Positions 52,701 to 63,500 of a stretch of DNA of 64,000 nucleotides are shown piece by piece. Under the pieces are notes generated by a model that ran no database searches, was not told the origin of the DNA, and saw only the letters and a list, made by a program, of their open reading frames with translations. The position numbers and the translations under genes are program-made. Location of the stretch: NCBI RefSeq assembly GCF_001457455.1, contig NZ_LN831026.1, positions 2,046,001 to 2,110,000 of the forward strand, written 5' to 3'. This stretch comes from Corynebacterium diphtheriae (lineage in GTDB: Bacteria; Actinomycetota; Actinomycetes; Mycobacteriales; Mycobacteriaceae). Position 1 is the stretch's first letter, and each line of letters opens with the position of its first letter.

Positions 52701-55299
52701 CTCGGAGCTCCGTACAATGCTTGAGCAGCGCTGGACACCTGCAGATACGAGCCTTGACACGGGAATATTTGCCACATGGATGCGGCTGGGAAACGAAGCC
52801 GCGATGGCTGCTTTGCTCGCGGCTTTCCAACAAGCCGGTGTTTTCCTCGTTGCAGGAAAATACCACACTCTTACGGAAATCACCGCGGCGATCCATCCCT
52901 CCGAAGAGTATCGCGAACTCATAACCCGTTGGCTCAATATTCTGACTGGAGAAGGCTTAGCCACTAAGGATGATGAGGGTTGGACTGTCAGCCAACAGAC
53001 CCTGGACTTCTTCGTGTTCGGAGAGGCCTGGGATCAGTTCGGCAACATGGAAGCGGAAATCAATAACAGTAAGGAATTATTCAATTACCAACGGCACGCA
53101 GCTGAGGCGCTTCTTTCCCAGTTGCGCGGAGAGATCAGTCCCACCGAGGTGTTCTTCCCGGAGGGAGATACCCATAACGCCCGCACCATTTACGGCGAAA
53201 ACCGCATTAGCAAGGCGATGAATGCTGCGGCCGCAGAGGCAGTGATCGGCATTGCCGAGCACCACGCTGATCATCCGGTAAGGATCCTCGAGGTCGGCGC
53301 TGGCATAGGTGCTACGACGGAAAAAATTGTTAGCCGACTCCCCGAGAACGTAATCGAATACCGCTTCACCGATATTTCGACATTCTTCCTACATAAAGCC
53401 CAAAAAATGTTCGCGCATTGTGGTGCCATGACCTATGGCCTGTTTGATATGAACTCAGACTGCACATCGCAAGATGTAGAGTTCGGCGGTTACGACATCA
53501 TTTTGTGCGCCAACGTACTGCATAATTCAGTAAATATCGAGGAGTCATTCACCCGCTTAAAGCAGCTGCGCCGCCCCGGGGGCGTGATCGTCATAGTAGA
53601 GCCGATCACTGAACTTTACGCAGCCCTTATCTCGGTGTCCATCAAGATGAATCTGGTTGATTTCACGGACCACCGTGCGGAATCACACAAGGTGTTCATC
53701 GAGGACGCGCAGTGGGATCAGGTCTTCAGGGATACCCAGATGCACCGCATCGCGGAGTATCCAAACACTAGTGACCCGTTGCGCGAATGCGGGCAACGAC
53801 TCATCATCGTTGGTGCCGATGACGACGATGTCCCCACGCTCAACAGTGAAGACATTCTGGGCTACCTGCGTACTCACCTACCGGGTTACATGGTTCCGGC
53901 TTCCGTCAATGTACTACCGGAATTGCCGTTAACCTCAAATGGCAAGGTAGACCGCAAGGCCCTAGCGCAACTCTGCTTAGAACCGGTGGGAAGCCCCAAC
54001 AACCGGATCGATCCTCCACGCAACGAAACGGAAGAGCAGATAGCGACTATCTGGCGCGATGTCCTCGACACCACGGAGGTTGGGCGCAATGATGACTTCT
54101 ATGCGCTTGGGGGTGACTCACTGCTCATGGCCGAAACGGTAACCCGGCTCCGCCAAGAAATACCTGGCCTACAGCAGCACACGTGGGACGCCCTTATGCG
54201 TGGCGTACTCAAGGTGCCAACCATCGCAGGCATTTCCGCGCTAGCACAGGCTGCAGGAAGTAGCTGTCAACCCGAAGCATTAAAAGCCGTTAATTCTGCT
54301 AATCATACCTCCCCTGAACTGACTGCTCTGTCTACTGTAGCCAGTGGCTCTCCAACTGGGTCTTCAAATCTGCATGTATACCGATTGCCGAAGGACGCAA
54401 CGTTCTGCCGCGTGATGATCCACGCTGGCACTGGCCGCCTGAAGGACTACGAGTTCTTGATGCCCGAACTGCTTCAACGCCAGCCAGAGATTGCCCACGT
54501 TGGTTTTACCGCTGGTGACGCAGATCGATTCCTGGACTACACAACCCGTACGCTGATCAGGGATCTGGCCCAGAGCTACGCCCAGGAACTTGATGAGTTG
54601 GATATGGAATCTTATCAGTTGGTCGGCTACTGCATTGGCGGTATGTTAGCGCTGGAGACCGCGAAGGCGCTCACCGAACTCGGCCGCGACGTGCGCCAGG
54701 TAACTTGCATCAGCACCCACCAGTGCCCGCACCGGGTCACTAATGAACTGCTGTGTGAGCTCGCCTATGGGTGCATTTTCAACGCTGACCTAAGTGCAAT
54801 GGGGGCGAACTTCGACCTCAAAACCCTCGCAGCAGCCCTGGAGCACACCCTTGATGGCATCAACCGCAATATCAGTGACGAAGAACTGTGTACCCTTGAA
54901 GGCCCATACGCAGATATCGGGGAGTTCTTCCAAAAGATGGCGGTGTTGAGTCCCAGGGCGCGCCGCAAACTCATCTACCGAAGCATCCGTGAATTCGACA
55001 CAGACTCCGAGTCCACTCGCGGGATGCTGGACATCCTATACGATGTCTTCCGGCATTCGTTACTCGGAACCATCGACTACGTCCCCGATGTCTATTTCGG
55101 TGATGTAGTCGTACTGCAGCCTACCGAAGGTGTAACTGGTTTTTACCCGAGCCTAGGCGGAGACATCGATTGGCCAGCGACCGTGCTCGGCAACCTGCAG
55201 ATACATGCCGTGGCCGGTTCTCATGCCACCTGCCTGCTACAGGAGAACGTACCCTCACTACTTCCGTTCTTCACGGAGAGGGAACAACGAAATGGCTAA
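49765..55299 (+). CDS. Nonribosomal peptide synthetase, terminal module (docking-Cy-A-MT-PCP-TE), PchF-like
   Basis: This 1844-residue enzyme has a TubC-type docking domain (1-55); cyclisation domain (about 65-500; FPMTDIQRAY, and D199-x4-D204 in DMIIADFVS); adenylation domain (core TAYIIFTSGSTGIPKG from about 661), whose pocket residues read D-L-Y-N-M-S-L-I-W, the cysteine code; methyltransferase inserted in the A domain (about 1060-1330; EVGAGIG at 1176-1182); PCP (GGDSLL, Ser1452); and thioesterase (about 1530-1844). The same order and length as PchF (1809 residues) predict addition of a cysteine, heterocyclisation, N-methylation of the reduced ring and release. In the thioesterase the GxSxG nucleophile is Cys1623 (GYCIGG). 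GGAGAG precedes the ATG. It overlaps the next gene by 8 bp. Confidence 0.93.
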   Translation: MDVTALINDLESRGIALWVNGDRLNYRSPKGSLREEDLAALRSNKEKVLAWLREREAVPHDEQARFAPFPMTDIQRAYATGQNEGYDLGGTGCHSYAEIRTERLDRSRLEQAWHELIQRHDMLSAVVVPPDSLQVVKSRSLPVLQAVDLAGHNPDVPDAEYLRHRAKLENRSYPLGTWPLHEFQLLQFDECSILQFSVDMIIADFVSVRVMVEELLTLYAGNVLPELEDTTFRDIITSRNHHSQSAAGFAARTNAKKYWSEIIPSLSGKPLLPTLTSADRTSEMPVRFTRRTWRCSPAAWSKLTDAASTHGVTPSATLLTAYADVLRRWSSTSDFCVNVTSMNRDSAIAGINRIIGDFTEMTLHACHPHTGTFSERVHATQEQLSEELSHAAYSGVDVLRDIARTTGQPAVIPVVFTSALGADTPHNNGPAYNLVSGVSRTPQVWIDCQAFQDGGSCNVNWDVREDVFEPALIDDMWESFTDLLDRLVDDGSAWQETDSVHLPDKTIAIRNRIHKTHVQQTTRCLHDGFWDNVQQHPHQPALVCGGKTYSYQHLAGYVGALQHELSDVGPGDYIAIVLGNGVWQIAAAVAVVSTGAAYVPIDHEQPAIRQRSMIEACRPANVITNSHFSEENTDISNINVDTLSPIQYSGTIASPVSPTETAYIIFTSGSTGIPKGVVVTHSAAMNTIDSVNNLLGRNKRRTVLGVSKLSFDLSVYDIFGTFASGGTLVLPLDEESRNPSKWIDFLVDNNVDTWNSVPALFQMLVREVEVTRHPNILSLDLVMLSGDRIPGTLPAHAAPHFPNAELISLGGATEGGIWSIFHPMTCHTNETSIPYGTALPNQGMWVLDEACNECPDWVRGQIHISGESLATGYLNDPTSTAEKFFFSEKHGTRMYATGDIGNYRPDGVIEFHGRRDNQLKINGYRVETGEIEGVLESNDFVERAIVLAQETSDPIKLHAFVTDAQSDKDELKDAGQIRNSELRTMLEQRWTPADTSLDTGIFATWMRLGNEAAMAALLAAFQQAGVFLVAGKYHTLTEITAAIHPSEEYRELITRWLNILTGEGLATKDDEGWTVSQQTLDFFVFGEAWDQFGNMEAEINNSKELFNYQRHAAEALLSQLRGEISPTEVFFPEGDTHNARTIYGENRISKAMNAAAAEAVIGIAEHHADHPVRILEVGAGIGATTEKIVSRLPENVIEYRFTDISTFFLHKAQKMFAHCGAMTYGLFDMNSDCTSQDVEFGGYDIILCANVLHNSVNIEESFTRLKQLRRPGGVIVIVEPITELYAALISVSIKMNLVDFTDHRAESHKVFIEDAQWDQVFRDTQMHRIAEYPNTSDPLRECGQRLIIVGADDDDVPTLNSEDILGYLRTHLPGYMVPASVNVLPELPLTSNGKVDRKALAQLCLEPVGSPNNRIDPPRNETEEQIATIWRDVLDTTEVGRNDDFYALGGDSLLMAETVTRLRQEIPGLQQHTWDALMRGVLKVPTIAGISALAQAAGSSCQPEALKAVNSANHTSPELTALSTVASGSPTGSSNLHVYRLPKDATFCRVMIHAGTGRLKDYEFLMPELLQRQPEIAHVGFTAGDADRFLDYTTRTLIRDLAQSYAQELDELDMESYQLVGYCIGGMLALETAKALTELGRDVRQVTCISTHQCPHRVTNELLCELAYGCIFNADLSAMGANFDLKTLAAALEHTLDGINRNISDEELCTLEGPYADIGEFFQKMAVLSPRARRKLIYRSIREFDTDSESTRGMLDILYDVFRHSLLGTIDYVPDVYFGDVVVLQPTEGVTGFYPSLGGDIDWPATVLGNLQIHAVAGSHATCLLQENVPSLLPFFTEREQRNG

Positions 55300-55900
55300 T
55301 GTGGGACACATTATCTATAAAGCAGACGACCTAGAGAACTCAATTAATTACTTCCGTTCGCGCGGCTTTGACGTTGAACCAGGACAACAGAAAAACGCTG
55401 CAAGCGCGCTTATTTATTTCTGCGAGGGTCCCTACCTGGAGATACGAGAGCGAGCCGACGTACCACCGTTTTTCCGCCAACTTTTACACCTTACTGGCAA
55501 TGGAAAATTCGTCGACTCCTATGACAGATTCGCCACCATGTCACAGGGGTACTCACGGGTGGTACTGGATGCGCAGCGCAAGGAATTTGACCACATAAAG
55601 GAGATTTTTGATTCTCATCAAACCAAGAGCCTGACAATCCCGTTCTCCCGCAAGGATCCCGCTGGCAGACGGCTCGCCTGCTGGTGTCTGTCACCCGACG
55701 ACTGGGCGATCCCGCTTTTCGTGACCCCCTTTGCCATTGATACCCATCGCAACACCCCGCATCCTAACGGGATTACCCACATAACCGACATCGATTTTGC
55801 GGCCAGTGAGAAGACATTAAGCATTTGTAAGCACGTTGGTGTCGACGGCGGCCTCACCTGCCGTTCCGGCACAGGCACGATTGATTTGGAGTTTGCATGA
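55292..55900 (+). CDS. VOC-fold (glyoxalase-like) protein of the siderophore cluster
   Basis: This 202-residue protein begins NVGHIIYKADDLENSINYFRS, then GFDVEPGQQ, the beta-alpha-beta opening of the Glyoxalase_3/VOC group. Near ITHITDIDFAASEKTL a second half-module starts. No clear metal triad can be read. VOC proteins range from metalloenzymes to binding and resistance proteins, so it could tailor, bind or protect the product. It overlaps the synthetase stop by 8 bp and the ligase start by 4 bp, which makes co-translation with both very likely. It has no counterpart in the pyochelin or yersiniabactin gene sets as I know them. Confidence 0.72.
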   Translation: MANVGHIIYKADDLENSINYFRSRGFDVEPGQQKNAASALIYFCEGPYLEIRERADVPPFFRQLLHLTGNGKFVDSYDRFATMSQGYSRVVLDAQRKEFDHIKEIFDSHQTKSLTIPFSRKDPAGRRLACWCLSPDDWAIPLFVTPFAIDTHRNTPHPNGITHITDIDFAASEKTLSICKHVGVDGGLTCRSGTGTIDLEFA

Positions 55901-57528
55901 GAGGGCGCGATATCGACCGCAACAGTGTGTTGAAGCATTACGAAGGCACCGGCCACCTGGCCCGAAAAAGCCTGTGCCAGGAACTGTTCGAATCATCCGA
56001 GATTTATTCGGACCATGTAGCTGTCATCGCTGACGACGCACACCTGACCTACGCACAACTCGAGCAATCACTTTGTGTGTTCACCGAGGAGCTACGAGAA
56101 AGCGGCCTCTCGCCAGGAGACCACGTGCTACTGCAACTGCCAAACACCGCAGCGTATGTGGTGACTCTGCTTGCGCTGATGCGCGTGGGTGCTATCCCAA
56201 CCCTGTTGCTTCCCGCGCATAGAGAGGCCGAAGTTGCAGCGTTGTGTGAGTCTTTACACCCAGTTGCTTATATCGGTGGCCGCGACCATCTCGGTTTTGA
56301 CACCGTAGCCATGGTAGAGGCTATGGGACCCGGCGAGCTCGGACTCAAAGAACTGTGGGCCGATAACGGACCCACGCACGACAAGGAGTCCTCGTACCGA
56401 GTTCTGCCAGGTCTCTTCACTGCCCCGATTTCTACCAAATGTTCTCCGCCTACTAAGTGGCCGGATCCACGCAGCGTTGCGCTGAATCTTTTGTCTGGCG
56501 GAACCACGAACATGCCAAAAATAATTCCCCGGGTACATGAGGCGTATGCATATAACACCCGTGCGGCGGCACAGTGCTGCGGCGTCGGGCCAGATACGGT
56601 ATACTTGGCGGTTCTATCTACCTCTCATGATTTCGCCTTAGCTCAGCCCGGGATTCTGGGCACCTTGCTTTCGGGCGGCACTGTGGTTCTGTGCACCAGC
56701 GCAGCCTTCGATGAGGCGTTTCCGGCCATTGCGACCCACGGGGTCACGCTGACTGCACTAGTTCCTGCGGTAGCCCAGGTGTGGGTGGAGGCCGCAGAGT
56801 GGTTTCCCGCAGATTTCTCTTCCTTGGAGCGAATTATCATTGGCGCAGCGGCGCTTAACGACGGCTTAGGTGAGGCAATACAGGATCGTTTCGGTGTGCG
56901 TATCCACCAGGGTTATGGCATGGGTGAAGGCATCACTACGTTCACGCGTATTGATGACCCTCCAGCGGTGATTCTTGGCACGCAAGGTCGTCCCATCTCC
57001 GATGCTGACGAGTTGGTAATCGATGGCCCGGGAGGCGAGCCGGGAGAGATACTAGAAAAGGGCCCTTATACTTTCTTCGGCTACGAAGGAAACCGCGATA
57101 CCCCGGACTGTTTCACCGAGGATGGTTTCTTCCGCACCGGTGACCGTGGCTACCTTACCGAGGACGGCAACCTGGTGCTGTGCGGGCGCGTGGTTGAACA
57201 GATCAATCGCCTGGGCGAAAACGTCTCCCCTTCTGAGGTCGAGACACTCCTGTCTGGAACTCCAGGCATTAGTGCTGCAGCCGTCTTCCCAATGCCAGAT
57301 AGAGCACTGGGAGAGCGCACCGTTGCAGCCATCGTCGCCCAACCAGGCGTTAACCGCTCCGCCATTCTGGATGATTTCCTCACCCGAGGCGTAGCCCGAT
57401 ACAAGGTGCCGGACCAGGTGATCACTGTCGACGAAATTCCACTGATCAACATCGGCAAGGTCGACAAGAAAAAGCTGCGTGCTCTCGCGGCAGCGCAATT
57501 TACTGACCGTGAATCCGAACAAAGCTGA
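55897..57528 (+). CDS. Aryl-acid AMP ligase (DhbE/YbtE/PchD type)
   Basis: This 543-residue stand-alone adenylation enzyme should activate the aryl cap (salicylate or 2,3-dihydroxybenzoate) and load the ArCP of the next synthetase. Seen are LNLLSGGTTNMPKIIPR (nucleotide loop), QGYGMGEGITTFTRIDD, FRTGDRGYL, GRVVEQINRLGENVSPSEVE and NIGKVDKKKLR (catalytic Lys). In the aryl pocket the usual HN (Asn235 of DhbE) is His244-Asp245 (SHDFALAQPG), so the aryl substrate may differ. The ATG overlaps the previous stop by 4 bp. No aryl-acid synthase is present in the window. Confidence 0.88.
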   Translation: MRGRDIDRNSVLKHYEGTGHLARKSLCQELFESSEIYSDHVAVIADDAHLTYAQLEQSLCVFTEELRESGLSPGDHVLLQLPNTAAYVVTLLALMRVGAIPTLLLPAHREAEVAALCESLHPVAYIGGRDHLGFDTVAMVEAMGPGELGLKELWADNGPTHDKESSYRVLPGLFTAPISTKCSPPTKWPDPRSVALNLLSGGTTNMPKIIPRVHEAYAYNTRAAAQCCGVGPDTVYLAVLSTSHDFALAQPGILGTLLSGGTVVLCTSAAFDEAFPAIATHGVTLTALVPAVAQVWVEAAEWFPADFSSLERIIIGAAALNDGLGEAIQDRFGVRIHQGYGMGEGITTFTRIDDPPAVILGTQGRPISDADELVIDGPGGEPGEILEKGPYTFFGYEGNRDTPDCFTEDGFFRTGDRGYLTEDGNLVLCGRVVEQINRLGENVSPSEVETLLSGTPGISAAAVFPMPDRALGERTVAAIVAQPGVNRSAILDDFLTRGVARYKVPDQVITVDEIPLINIGKVDKKKLRALAAAQFTDRESEQS

Positions 57529-57540
57529 GAGGACAAGACC

Positions 57541-60500
57541 ATGATCAAAGAGGAACAAATTCGCGAAGAACTCCTCGCCTCGCTCCACCAGATCCTCGGC
57601 GAAGATGCCGAAATCGGCATCGACGACAACCTGCTCTCCCACGGCCTGGAGTCACTTCCAACAGTCCGTCTGCTCGCTGATTGGATGAAACAGGGACACC
57701 GCGTCTCCTTTGGAGATTTCATGCGCGCCCCAACGGTAAGGCAGTGGGCGAAGATGCTTGTAGAATCCACACCAAACCACAGCACTGACGCCATTGAGTC
57801 CCCCAAAGATGGGTTTGCCGCTCCCATCGACGATTCCGTACCCTTTGACCTCACAGATGTCCAATACGCCTATTGGATTGGCCGCAATTCCTCGCAGCAA
57901 CTGGGCGGGGTGGGCACCCACGGCTACGTAGAGGTCGAATCCCGCAGTATCAATATCGACCGATTGCAACAAAGCTGGCTGACGCTGCTACGTTCCCACC
58001 CGATGTTGCGCGCCTGCTACACCGAAGATGGCAAGCAATATGTGCTGCCAGAGCCGCCCCACCCCACCATCCTCGTTCATGACCTCACCAAGATGGACGA
58101 GTCCACGCGCGAAGAAGCTCTGCTATCCACGCGCGAACGCCTTTCGCACCGACTGTTGGACATAGCTACCGGCCATGTGGTATCTTTAGAAGTCAGCCTC
58201 CTCCCTCAGGATGTAGCAGTTATTCACTTCGATATCGACCTGCTTGTGTGCGATGTGCAGAGTTTCCAAATTATCTTGCACGACCTCGCCCACCATTACG
58301 CCACCGGTGAAGCCCCCGACGCCGACCCGTCGTGGAGTTTCGCTCGCTACCTCGCTGGACACGCTCGCGAAGGCGTCGCCGATATCGACCGTGACCAGGC
58401 ATACTGGCGCAATCGCCTCTCCGAGTTGCCGGGTGCCCCAACCTTGCCGATGAGCCACGGCACCAACGAGGAACAAGCACACCGGTTTGTACGCCGCAGT
58501 CGATCATTCGATTCGGCAACTTGGTCGCGCTTGCGTGAGGTGTGTGAACACCACGCTACTACCCCAGCAATGGTGTTGCTGACCGCCTACGCCCGCACCA
58601 TCGGCCAATGGAGCGAGAATAAAAAATTCCTCATGGCCGTACCTCTGTTCAACCGCGGTTCAGACACAGCGATAAAGAATGTCGTCGCAGACTTTACCGC
58701 CCTGACACTCACCAGTATCGATCAGTCCACACGCCGCACTTTCAGCGAGGACCTCAAGGATATACAGGCCTCTTTCTATGAGGATTCGTCACATTCACAG
58801 TATTCGGCGGTGCGGGTGCTGCGAGACCTACGTGCTTCCAGAGGTGAGCAAGTTTTGGCTCCCGTGGTGTTCTCCTGCAACCTGGGAGACCCACTGGTTG
58901 GCCAAGAGTTTATAGATACCTTCGGAGAGATTAGCTACATGATCTCCCAGACCCCCCAGGTGTGGATTGACCTCCAAGTCTTCACCACCGTCAACGGCTT
59001 CCTAATCGTCTGCGACGCAGTTGAACAGTTGTTCCCCGAGAAGATGCTGGACGATCTCTTCGCCACCCTAGTGATGGAGATTGACAAGGCAATCACCGAC
59101 GATCTCTCGCATTCAGACCCGGTAGAGAGCCCAGGAGCGCAGGCCCGTCGAGCGTCACGTGCCGAAGTTGCCTCTTGGCGGCTGCCTGACACCACCCTTG
59201 TCGATGAGGTGATTGCCGCTGCACGGTGCCACCCCCAGGCCACGGCCATTCGCAGTGCAAGCGGCGACGTTATTACCTACCAAGATTTGGAAGAGCAAGC
59301 CACCACCATCGCCTCTGCTTTGGTGAATTCCGGGGTTGGGCGAGGCGCTTTGATTGCAGTGATGGTGGAGCGTGGTCCTCGCCAGATTATTGGTGCGCTA
59401 GCCGCGATGATGGCGGGCGGAGCATATGTACCGGTGAGTCTACAGCAACCGGAATCTCGTATTGCCGCTCTCTTGGGGGCAAGCCAAGTAACGCATCTGA
59501 TTACTGACCGACCCGATAAGGTTCTGAGCGAAACTGCAGTTCAGGTAGTAGATTTCACGAGCGCTACCGGCACAGCCAATCTTCCGCAGCTGCATCCACA
59601 AGACCCGGCCTATGTAATCTACACCTCTGGGACCACTGGAACACCAAAAGGAGTCGAGATTTGCCACGGTGCTGCATGGAACACCATTAGCGAGATCAAC
59701 CGTCGCCTGGGCGTTGGTCCGACAGACCGCCTACTAAGCGTATCTTCCTTTGATTTCGATCTCTCGGTGTACGACGCCTTCGGGCTCCTTTCTGCTGGCG
59801 GCGAACTGGTAACCATCCCAGATGATGCGCGCCGCGACGCCAAGAAGTGGGTATCGCTGGTGGATAGTTTAGGCATAACTATCTGGAATTCGGTGCCTAC
59901 TTTGTTTGAGATGCTTTTATCTGCGGCTGATCGGACACCGGGCAAGCTCAGCAGCATACGCCATGTTCTGCTATCTGGCGACTGGATTGATACCAGCCTG
60001 CCTGAGCGCATGCGCACGGTTACCCCGCAGGCACACCTATTAGCTATGGGCGGTGCGACGGAGGCATCTATCTGGTCCAATGGTCTCGACCTCGATGTAG
60101 TGTCACCCGAGTGGACCTCAATTCCCTATGGTCGGCCGCTTGCCAAACAGATGTACCGGGTGGTGTCCAGCAATGGCCAGGACTGTCCCGATTATTCTGT
60201 GGGGGAGCTGTGGATTGGCGGCCTGGGCGTAGCTACACAATATGTCGGCGACCCCGGACTCACCGAAACTAAGTTCGTAATCTCGGAGGACTCACGTTGG
60301 TACCGCACAGGCGATATGGGCCGGTTCTGGGCCGATGGGACGATCGAGTTTTTAGGCCGCTCGGATAACCAAGTCAAAGTTCGTGGCCACCGCATCGAAC
60401 TCGGCGAGATCGAGTCCGCGTGTGAAGCGTTGCTGCCAATAGAGCGTGCCGTGTGTATCACGCACCAAGGTGCATCATCGTCACCATCTTTGGTTACGTT

Positions 60501-63500
60501 TGCTCAGTTCACACCGTCACATGTTGCCCGAACTACTCCGGAGCAGTTTGCGACGTCATTGCGCGCCAAAGTCAACGACGTGCTGACCGAGGGCGACATC
60601 CGCACGTCCGTCGAGCACGATGAGCATTTACAGACCGCATATGCCTTCTCAGTGATGCGACGCTGGGAGGAGCAACTCACCGGCGTGGGGACCCCAAACC
60701 ACCTCCGCGAACACCGTAATCGCTGGCAGACATGGCTAGGCAAAGCAGATGAACACCCGGCTACCGCAGACTTGCTTCTAGACGACGAGTCGTTCGGCGC
60801 GTTAGAGCGTTTTGTCACCCCCTTCGAGCAAGCCTTCGTAATGGCGGAGAAGCAGCGCAGTATCGCTGAGTTCATCCAAAGCCCAGATTCGATGTCGGTG
60901 GAGCAATTCCTCGCAACCCGTCCGTTGGGTCGGTTGGTTCACCGGGTCCTCGGCGCGGTTGTGCGTGAATGCAGTACCCACTCAACCAGCGAGCTCAAGA
61001 TTCTTGAGATCGGGTCACGCCGGCCCGAGGCCTCTGCGGACTACGCGGCTATCGCGGGGACGAGCGCATACGTGCTCGCTGATCCCTATCGTCATCACCT
61101 CGAACATGCCGGACAACGTGTTGGTAACACCTTCACGTACCGCCAGCTCGGAGTCACTAGCACGCCCCAACCGACTCCTGGGGAGGCAGTGACGAAGGCG
61201 GACTTGGTGCTGTGCAACCAGACGCTGCACCAGAGCGAGGACATCGAGAAAACGCTCTGTGAGGCCTGGGGCCTCAGCGCCCCTGGAGCAACGATGGTGG
61301 TGGTAGAGCCCACTGCCCCCTCCCCGATGTCCGATATCACCGCCGCATTTATTGCCAACAATACCACGGACGCTCGGGCCGAAACCGGTACAGTACTACT
61401 CAGCGCCCGCAGCTGGAAAGAAATCCTGCAGCGCACTGGGTGGAAACCTGTAGAGCATGTAGAGATCACTAAAACGACGGCGCTTATCATCGCCGAACGC
61501 GCTAGTTCCAACGAATCGGTCACACTATGCGATTCTGACTATGCCAAGGCTACAAACCTACTGGCCACCCGCCTTCCGGAGTACATGCTACCGAAACGCA
61601 TCCTGGAGCTAGCGAAGTTTCCACTCACCAGCAACGGCAAGATTGACCGCAAAGCGCTCACAGCATTAGTGCCGGAATACTTCGACAACGAGCCCGCTGT
61701 CACCGAACTTCCGCACACCGCCACCGAGAAACGGCTCATCGATATCTGGGATGAGCTGCTGCACACCAGCTCCAACGTGAACTCAGACTACTTTCGCTTG
61801 GGTGGTGATTCTCTCACAGCAACACGCCTGCGCCGTACCATCGAACAGTGTTTTGGCGTGGAATTTCCGTTAGAGAATATCTTTGACGTTCCGTTGCTGC
61901 GCGACATGGCCGCCCGAATTGACCAGATAGCCGAAGTCCCCCACCAGCAATCGGATCTTCCCAAGATTGTTCACGGGTCTGAACAGTACGCTCCGTTCCC
62001 GCTGACTGAGGTGCAGCAGTCCTATCTCATCGGCAGCTCTGGAGCCATCGAACTCGGCGACGTTTCCAGCCACTGTTACTTTGAAATGTCCACTGCTTGC
62101 CTAGCCCCGGAGCGAGTGGAAGACGCGTTCAATGCCCTGATTAAACGCCATCCCATGCTGCGCACCGTCGTGTGTGAGGACGGATTGAGTCAGCGTGTGT
62201 TGCCCGAAGTACCACGCTACCGCATTGCCCTCATTCGCTCCGGCAACGCCGACAATGAGGATACTCTCGATGAAATCCGAGAGGAAATGTCCCGCCAGAA
62301 GTTTGATCCCACTCAGTGGCCATGCTTTGACGTGCGCTACGTAGCCGAGCCCGACGCGGGTCGACTGCTTTTAAGTTTCGATAACTTGTTTATCGACGGC
62401 TGGAGCATGTTCCACATTTTCCGTGAGTGGAAGCAGGCCTACGACCACGGCGTAGACAGTCTCGATCCGGCAATCCCCTATTCATTTAAAGACTATGTCG
62501 AAGCCACGATTGAACTGTCACACAGCGACATCCATAAGCGTGACCAAGCCTATTGGGAATCGGCAGTGGATACTATTTATCCTGCACCGCAGTTGCCGGT
62601 GACCGACACAAACGGCGCTAATACCTCGCAGTTTTGCCGCCACCACGCCCTGGTGGACGCTGCGAAGTGGCGCCGGATTAAGCAACGGGTACGTGAGGAG
62701 GGGATGACCGAAGCCGTATTCCTAGCCGAGGTATACGCCGAAGTCCTAGCGAGGTACAGCGATGAGCCGCGACTTAGCATCAACCTGACCCGGTTCGACC
62801 GCACTCGGTTCGCCCCCGAGGTTGACCACATAGTTGGCGACTTCACCAGCCTATCTATTCTCAGCGTGGATACCCAGTGTGCACCATCGTTCCGGGACCG
62901 CGCTGCAGCGCTACACAGGCGCATGTTCAGCAATCTCGATCACGGCAGTGTCTCCGGCGTGTCGGTGCAGCGAATGCTTACTAAGCAACGCGGTGCTCGG
63001 GTAACCATGCCGGTGGTCTTCACGTGTGGCCTGGGCGTCGTGGAGCACCCCGAGTCAGATCAGAGTCCTTACCTGGGCGTAATCGATCATGGCCTATCGC
63101 AGACGCCACAGGTATGGATGGACCTCCAGGTCTATGAACACGATGGTGGCCTGATGCTGAATATGGACGCGGTCGAGGCGATCTTCCCCGACGACATGGT
63201 GGCGGAGCTTTTCACCAGCCTTACAGCCACTCTCTCGCACCTCGCAGAGTCCCCTGAACTCTGGAACGCGCCCACCAGTACCATAGCTCCGACGACCAAC
63301 GCGCCCACCGCAGATCGAATCAACGACACAGACCGGGAACTCCCCGGAGCGGATAAGAGCCTACTGGGGCTGTATCAGAAGGGACTTGCCGAGCATGGTG
63401 ACAACCTCGCGGTGATAGACGCCACCACGCAATGGACATACGAGCAACTCAATGAGCAGTCGGATAAGTGGGCCCAGCTTATTGCTGCAACTGACCCGGC

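Noticed and set aside
57052..57854. Antisense frames at the ligase/synthetase junction
   Set aside because: Two overlapping minus-strand frames mirror the DhbE-like and ArCP genes, whose motifs and start signals are clear.
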